Of a stretch of 21,581 bases of DNA, positions 18,501 to 21,581 are shown piece after piece. A model generated the notes under the pieces. That model had not been told where the DNA came from and did no database searches. It saw nothing but the letters and a program-made list of their open reading frames with translations. Position 1 is the first letter of the stretch. Each line of letters starts with the position of its first letter. Source of the DNA: Geosiphon pyriformis (lineage: Eukaryota; Glomeromycota; Glomeromycetes; Archaeosporales; Geosiphonaceae). The stretch lies in NCBI GenBank assembly GCA_016748015.1, contig JAAOMT010000182.1, positions 1 to 21,581 on the forward strand, written 5' to 3'. The translations under genes and the position numbers were made by a program.

Positions 18501-18659
18501 GTGGATATAGTTTTAAATATGAAAAAGTTATAATTTGAAGAGAGCTTTTTTAAATCTTTTATTAATAGTACATTTAGAAAGTAAGTAATTTCTTAAAGAC
18601 AGAGTCTCTCTTTATGCTAATGTTTCTCTATGTTGCACAAATTATAAAATGACAGTGTG
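18501..18659. other. Divergent intergenic stretch
   Basis: This lies between the 5' side of the minus-strand kinase relic and the start of the plus-strand coding signals. No feature is recognised. It could hold the lost 5' ends of either gene. Confidence 0.35.
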
Positions 18660-19137
18660 AAATCTGAGATTAAGAAAAATTTAATCAATGAAAATTTACT
18701 CTCTTAGACTCGCAAAAATTCTAAGCTGCTATTGGGATTAGAAATTTGGCTATCACAAAAGTTATACAACCTATTTTCGATTACATTGGTTCAGCCAATG
18801 TATTGGTTAGTGAAAAATAATTTGATTTTATAACTTATATTTTATATTAATACCCTAATACTCTAGGTACTTGGCCAGATTATAAGTGTATTAATTGTCC
18901 TATGAAAACAAATATATTATTAGAGAGTTATTTTAAAAAAGATATGATATTACATTATCGGGGAAGATATACCAAATCTCTATATTCAAATCTTGAAAAA
19001 ATTACTACATTCATGCATGTTAATGCCGGAGAAATGGAAAAGTAAAACACAAGAAGAAATTTTGTAAAAACTATATTAAGTTCTTTTTTAAATAAATCAA
19101 CAAAGAGAACTGTTATATAAAAAAATTTGGTACAAAG

Positions 19138-19200
19138 GTAAATAATCATTATGTGTAATCTTTTCTCTTAAAAACAATTCATAATTCATATCACTTTTAG
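19138..19200 (+). other. Intron in the SWIM/Tudor gene
   Basis: GTAAATAATC...CACTTTTAG, 63 bp. Joining the flanks keeps the frame: WYK then EIDQCTWSVI. Confidence 0.6.
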
Positions 19201-19491
19201 AAATTGATCAGTGTACCTGGAGTGTTATCCGGTTTGCTAGCATGAATGTTACTTTTTGACACGCTAATAGTGAGCTAAGAGATGATTTCAATAAAGAAAA
19301 CTTCGAGAATTTAGAATCAGAGATTCCTGAAGCATTAACAAAGATTCTGTCAAACAATGGATAAAACCATTATATGTTACATGTAGAAGTGGAAAGTTTG
19401 CTTGTCCATGCAGTTTTAATGTCATTCAAAGTCATAACTGTGAGAATATTGTAGCTGTTTGTCTATTAATTAAAGAATCTAAGATAGAGAG

Positions 19492-19554
19492 GTAAAGCTT
19501 CTATTAATTTGGTTTAATTTTATATATATACTAATGATTTACTTTTACTTTTAG
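19492..19554 (+). other. Intron in the SWIM/Tudor gene with TACTAAT branch site
   Basis: GTAAAGCTT donor, TACTAAT at about 19529-19535, pyrimidine tract and TTTTAG acceptor. Splicing turns the run after KIER into SESTFQ in frame. Confidence 0.65.
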
Positions 19555-19572
19555 TGAATCTACATTTCAAAA

Positions 19573-19708
19573 GTAAATATCTTATTAGTTTATTTAATTT
19601 TATTTAATACTAATATTGATATATCATTTTTTCTTACAGATATAATTGCAAAGGTAATATTTATTTTATTTTATACAGTCTATATAATAATCTGTTTTTT
19701 CTATGTAG
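19573..19708 (+). other. Intron with embedded 14-nt microexon-like segment
   Basis: GTAAATATC donor at 19573 and CTATGTAG acceptor at 19708. Splicing the whole stretch joins STFQ-K-YAAELS in frame. Inside, CTTACAG at 19639 and GTAATATT at 19654 bracket 14 bases (19640-19653) that would shift the frame if included. Confidence 0.55.
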
Positions 19709-21352
19709 GTATGCTGCTGAATTATCTACAACTAATTCTCTCGAGTCTTATTTTTATCAGAGAGATGCTAAGGCCGCGCTGAAAATGAGTTTAGATTACC
19801 CCAAAAGAGAAGTCTTAAGAATAAAAGGAAAACCTGATTAATACCACAAGAATCTATTTAGCTTCAGAATACAGTTTTAGACGGATTTTATTACAAAGCA
19901 CAGATTACTGAGATTATTGGCGATGGCAAAATAATTGTAGATATTACCTTTAAAGATGGTAATACTGAGCAACACACTCTTTAATTAGCTGATATTATTA
20001 GATATGCTGATGAGCCATTAAAAAAAAATCAAAGGTAATATGACTGCTTTTTTTATGATCTTTCTTCTCCAATAATAAATTGATAACTTAATAATTGAAG
20101 AAGCAAGCTGTCTCTATGCAGTCAGCTCCAGTAGACAAAGACTCTTATGGCAATTTATTTGTTCATATGATGCCATATGGTGAAAATCAAGGAGGGTTGT
20201 GCTTGATTTCCATGTGTCCAATGGATACAAGTCTAACCTTAATTCAAAGCGCTTTTGACAACCAAAATATTTATAAACAAGCCGTTTTTTTCACTGAAAT
20301 TGAATTAACTTCGCAAACAAATCATCTTCTTCGCATTTTTGAGCTCATGAAACAGAAATGATGGATTGAAGCCAAGATTTTTTGGATTGCGAATTTACCA
20401 TCATATGCGAATTTAATGAAAGAAGAACAGTTGGATTTATTTGGAGGGCTTTTGGAACAATTTTTTTAACAGTTTTTTCATGACTCCTTGGACCAGAATC
20501 TTGCTGTCAAAAGTGTAATAACAACCACGTGCAGCTCTGACAACTGCCCAAAGAAAGTCTTATTCCCAGTGAATTGTTTCGATATTACACTAATATATAT
20601 CTTTTATTTTATGGGACATTTTTACTTATTTTTTTCATTTTGCTACAGTCAATATATTTATATTAATGCACATAATTTGTGGAAAACGCAGGTTCCAGTA
20701 TTATCAGGAAATGATTATTTTGAATCTTGCCTTGAATACTGGCAAAATTCTTATGTTGTTGTATGCAGATTAGAATTCAAATAGATAAATGGAGAGGCTC
20801 CAAAAAACGTTTCTACAAATGCTTATCATTGGAGACTGGAAAGCCTAAGTAAAGTGTCTATAGTTTTTCCTCTTTTTTGCTTTGCATTCTAACCTTTTCT
20901 TAGGTATTTTTACTAATACACAGGTGATACCGTATCAAAAAGACAAATCGACCAGCAACTGCCTCTGATCCTTGTCATCAATGTTACGGGAATTAACACT
21001 ATTAATGAAAAGATGTCTTTTCAGAACAAAGATTTACTAGAAGAAATCAATTTTCCTAAGGAAATCAAATTACTAAACAAAGATAAATTTGAATTAAGTT
21101 TATCACTTACTGTATTTATTTATTAATTTTTTAATATAGATATTACCTCATGAGAGTTTCTTTTTGTAATGGCATTCATCATATTGCCGATGTTTGTTTC
21201 GAAAATATTAAAAATTCTGGCTGGTATCAATACGATGGATTGCAAAAACCTACAAAGCAAGGGCAATGGCAATTGGAAGTTTGTGTTCTCTTCCCAAAGG
21301 TGGTTATACAATGGATTTTGTCATCTATGGAAAGATTTAAGTTTTTTGCAAT

Positions 21353-21581
21353 AAAAACTGATTGTAATATGTAATAAAGAAGGATCTCTATTTTTAAGCT
21401 TACCTGTTTCAATAATAACAGTATTACTTGTTTGAATTTTCCATTCAAAGTTGTATCACTTAGTTTGGTCAACTTTACAGTACTATCAATTGGGTCTGCT
21501 CTCAAAAGGTGCCATTGTTCTTAAAAACTGATTGCTATATGTAATAAAGAAGGACCTCTATTTTTAAGCTTACCTGTTACA
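21353..21581. repeat. 59-bp direct repeat spaced 170 bp
   Basis: 21353-21411 and 21523-21581 match at 55 of 59 positions by eye. Each holds ACTGATTG, AATAAAGAAGGA and TTTTTAAGCTTACCTGTT. On the minus strand each reads CAGGTAAGCTT, a splice-donor consensus, and the spacer has a minus-strand open piece (MRADPIDSTVKLTKLSDTTL). The repeat may continue past the window edge. Confidence 0.8.
21373..21378 (+). terminator. Candidate poly(A) signal of the SWIM/Tudor gene
   Basis: AATAAA lies 33 bp after the stop codon at 21338-21340, a normal distance for 3'-end formation. It is part of the 59-bp repeat and recurs at 21543. Confidence 0.4.

Larger units (their letters stand above)
18660..21340 (+). 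pseudogene. Multi-exon SWIM zinc finger / Tudor-like / protease-like gene, decaying
   Basis: Pieces in order: RNLAITKVIQPIFDYIGSAN (about 18740-18800); after a possible intron ending 18866, GTWPDYKCINCPMKTNILLE (from 18867); WSVIRFASMNVTF then a TGA; the SWIM motif CPCSFNVIQSHNC (19403-19441, CxCx7HxC); YAAELSTTNSLESYFYQRD (from 19709); a Tudor-like segment VLDGFYYKAQITEI...DGNTE (19874 to about 20020); a long frame 20101-20784 broken by TGA 20359, TAA 20467 and TAA 20782; INVTGINTINEKMSF; and NGIHHIADVCFENI...GWYQYDGLQ (21170-21245), like the His box of ubiquitin-specific proteases. It ends YTMDFVIYGKI, stop 21338-21340. Introns: 19138-19200, 19492-19554, 19573-19708, 20035-20100, 20849-20903 and about 21101-21139. 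At least one frameshift (about 19340) is needed. The role is unknown; SWIM fingers occur in Mutator-like transposases and in chromatin proteins. Confidence 0.65.

Noticed and set aside
20576-20660. Hydrophobic stretch (IYIFYFMGHFYLFFSF) as a membrane segment of the SWIM/Tudor gene
   Set aside because: AT-rich, with a CACTAAT-like branch motif and a pyrimidine tract ending GCTACAG at 20648, so it is more likely an unspliced intron. No donor restores the frame cleanly, so I left the intron unlisted.
21123-21311. Minus-strand open frame of 62 codons
   Set aside because: It is opposite the last exon of the plus-strand gene, which has the NGIHHIADVCFENI and GWYQYDG landmarks.
1-21581. tRNA or rRNA genes, CRISPR arrays, bacterial operons or prophage
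   Set aside because: No cloverleaf or rRNA signatures, no spaced identical repeats of CRISPR type and no Shine-Dalgarno-led gene clusters. Introns and LTR elements show eukaryotic DNA.

Overview
The window looks like a gene-poor, transposon-dominated piece of a very AT-rich eukaryotic genome. It has spliceosomal introns (GT...AG with TACTAAT-like branch sites), AATAAA signals, Ty3/gypsy LTR retrotransposons, a LINE-type ORF and a protein-kinase relic. From memory, the gag, LINE ORF1 and kinase fragments are most like families expanded in arbuscular mycorrhizal fungi (Glomeromycotina, Rhizophagus/Gigaspora type). That assignment is recognition without a database search. Nearly every coding block is decayed. 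Stops and lost catalytic residues are mostly explained by C-to-T or G-to-A changes.

Layout, left to right. (1) 1-680, minus strand: an uninterrupted 226-codon reading frame running off the window edge, resembling the N-terminus of a non-LTR retrotransposon ORF1. (2) 681-2338: an extremely AT-rich desert. (3) 2339-2943: a possible decayed solo LTR with a 20-bp periodic array. It is followed by a coding-like scrap (about 3036-3316). (4) 3325-3976: an LTR of family A in minus orientation. (5) 3977-4917: a second AT desert. (6) 4918-5155: a degenerate telomere-like hexamer array that runs in frame into the integrase of a 5'-truncated plus-strand Ty3-like element A. A's pol 3' end and an unidentified C-terminal domain run to its 3' LTR (6644 to about 7350). 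(7) About 7351-16753: a nearly complete but degenerate Ty3/gypsy element B on the minus strand. Its order is 5' LTR (15971-16753), primer-binding site, gag with a CCHC knuckle, protease, zinc-finger linker, dUTPase, RT, RNase H, integrase, 3' LTR. (8) About 16825-17435: a third, shorter LTR (C) of the B family, abutting a protein-kinase pseudogene (17436-18500, minus). (9) About 18660-21340, plus: a multi-exon decaying gene with a SWIM-type zinc finger, a Tudor-like domain and a C-terminal block resembling the His-box end of ubiquitin-specific proteases. (10) A 59-bp direct repeat spaced 170 bp apart closes the window.

The most notable item is the full set of five trimeric-dUTPase motifs inside element B's pol, between protease and reverse transcriptase. 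Elements A and B lie tail to tail, and the two A-family LTRs form a large inverted repeat. I see no intact host gene with certainty. The SWIM/Tudor gene is the best candidate for a host-type gene, but it carries several in-frame stops.
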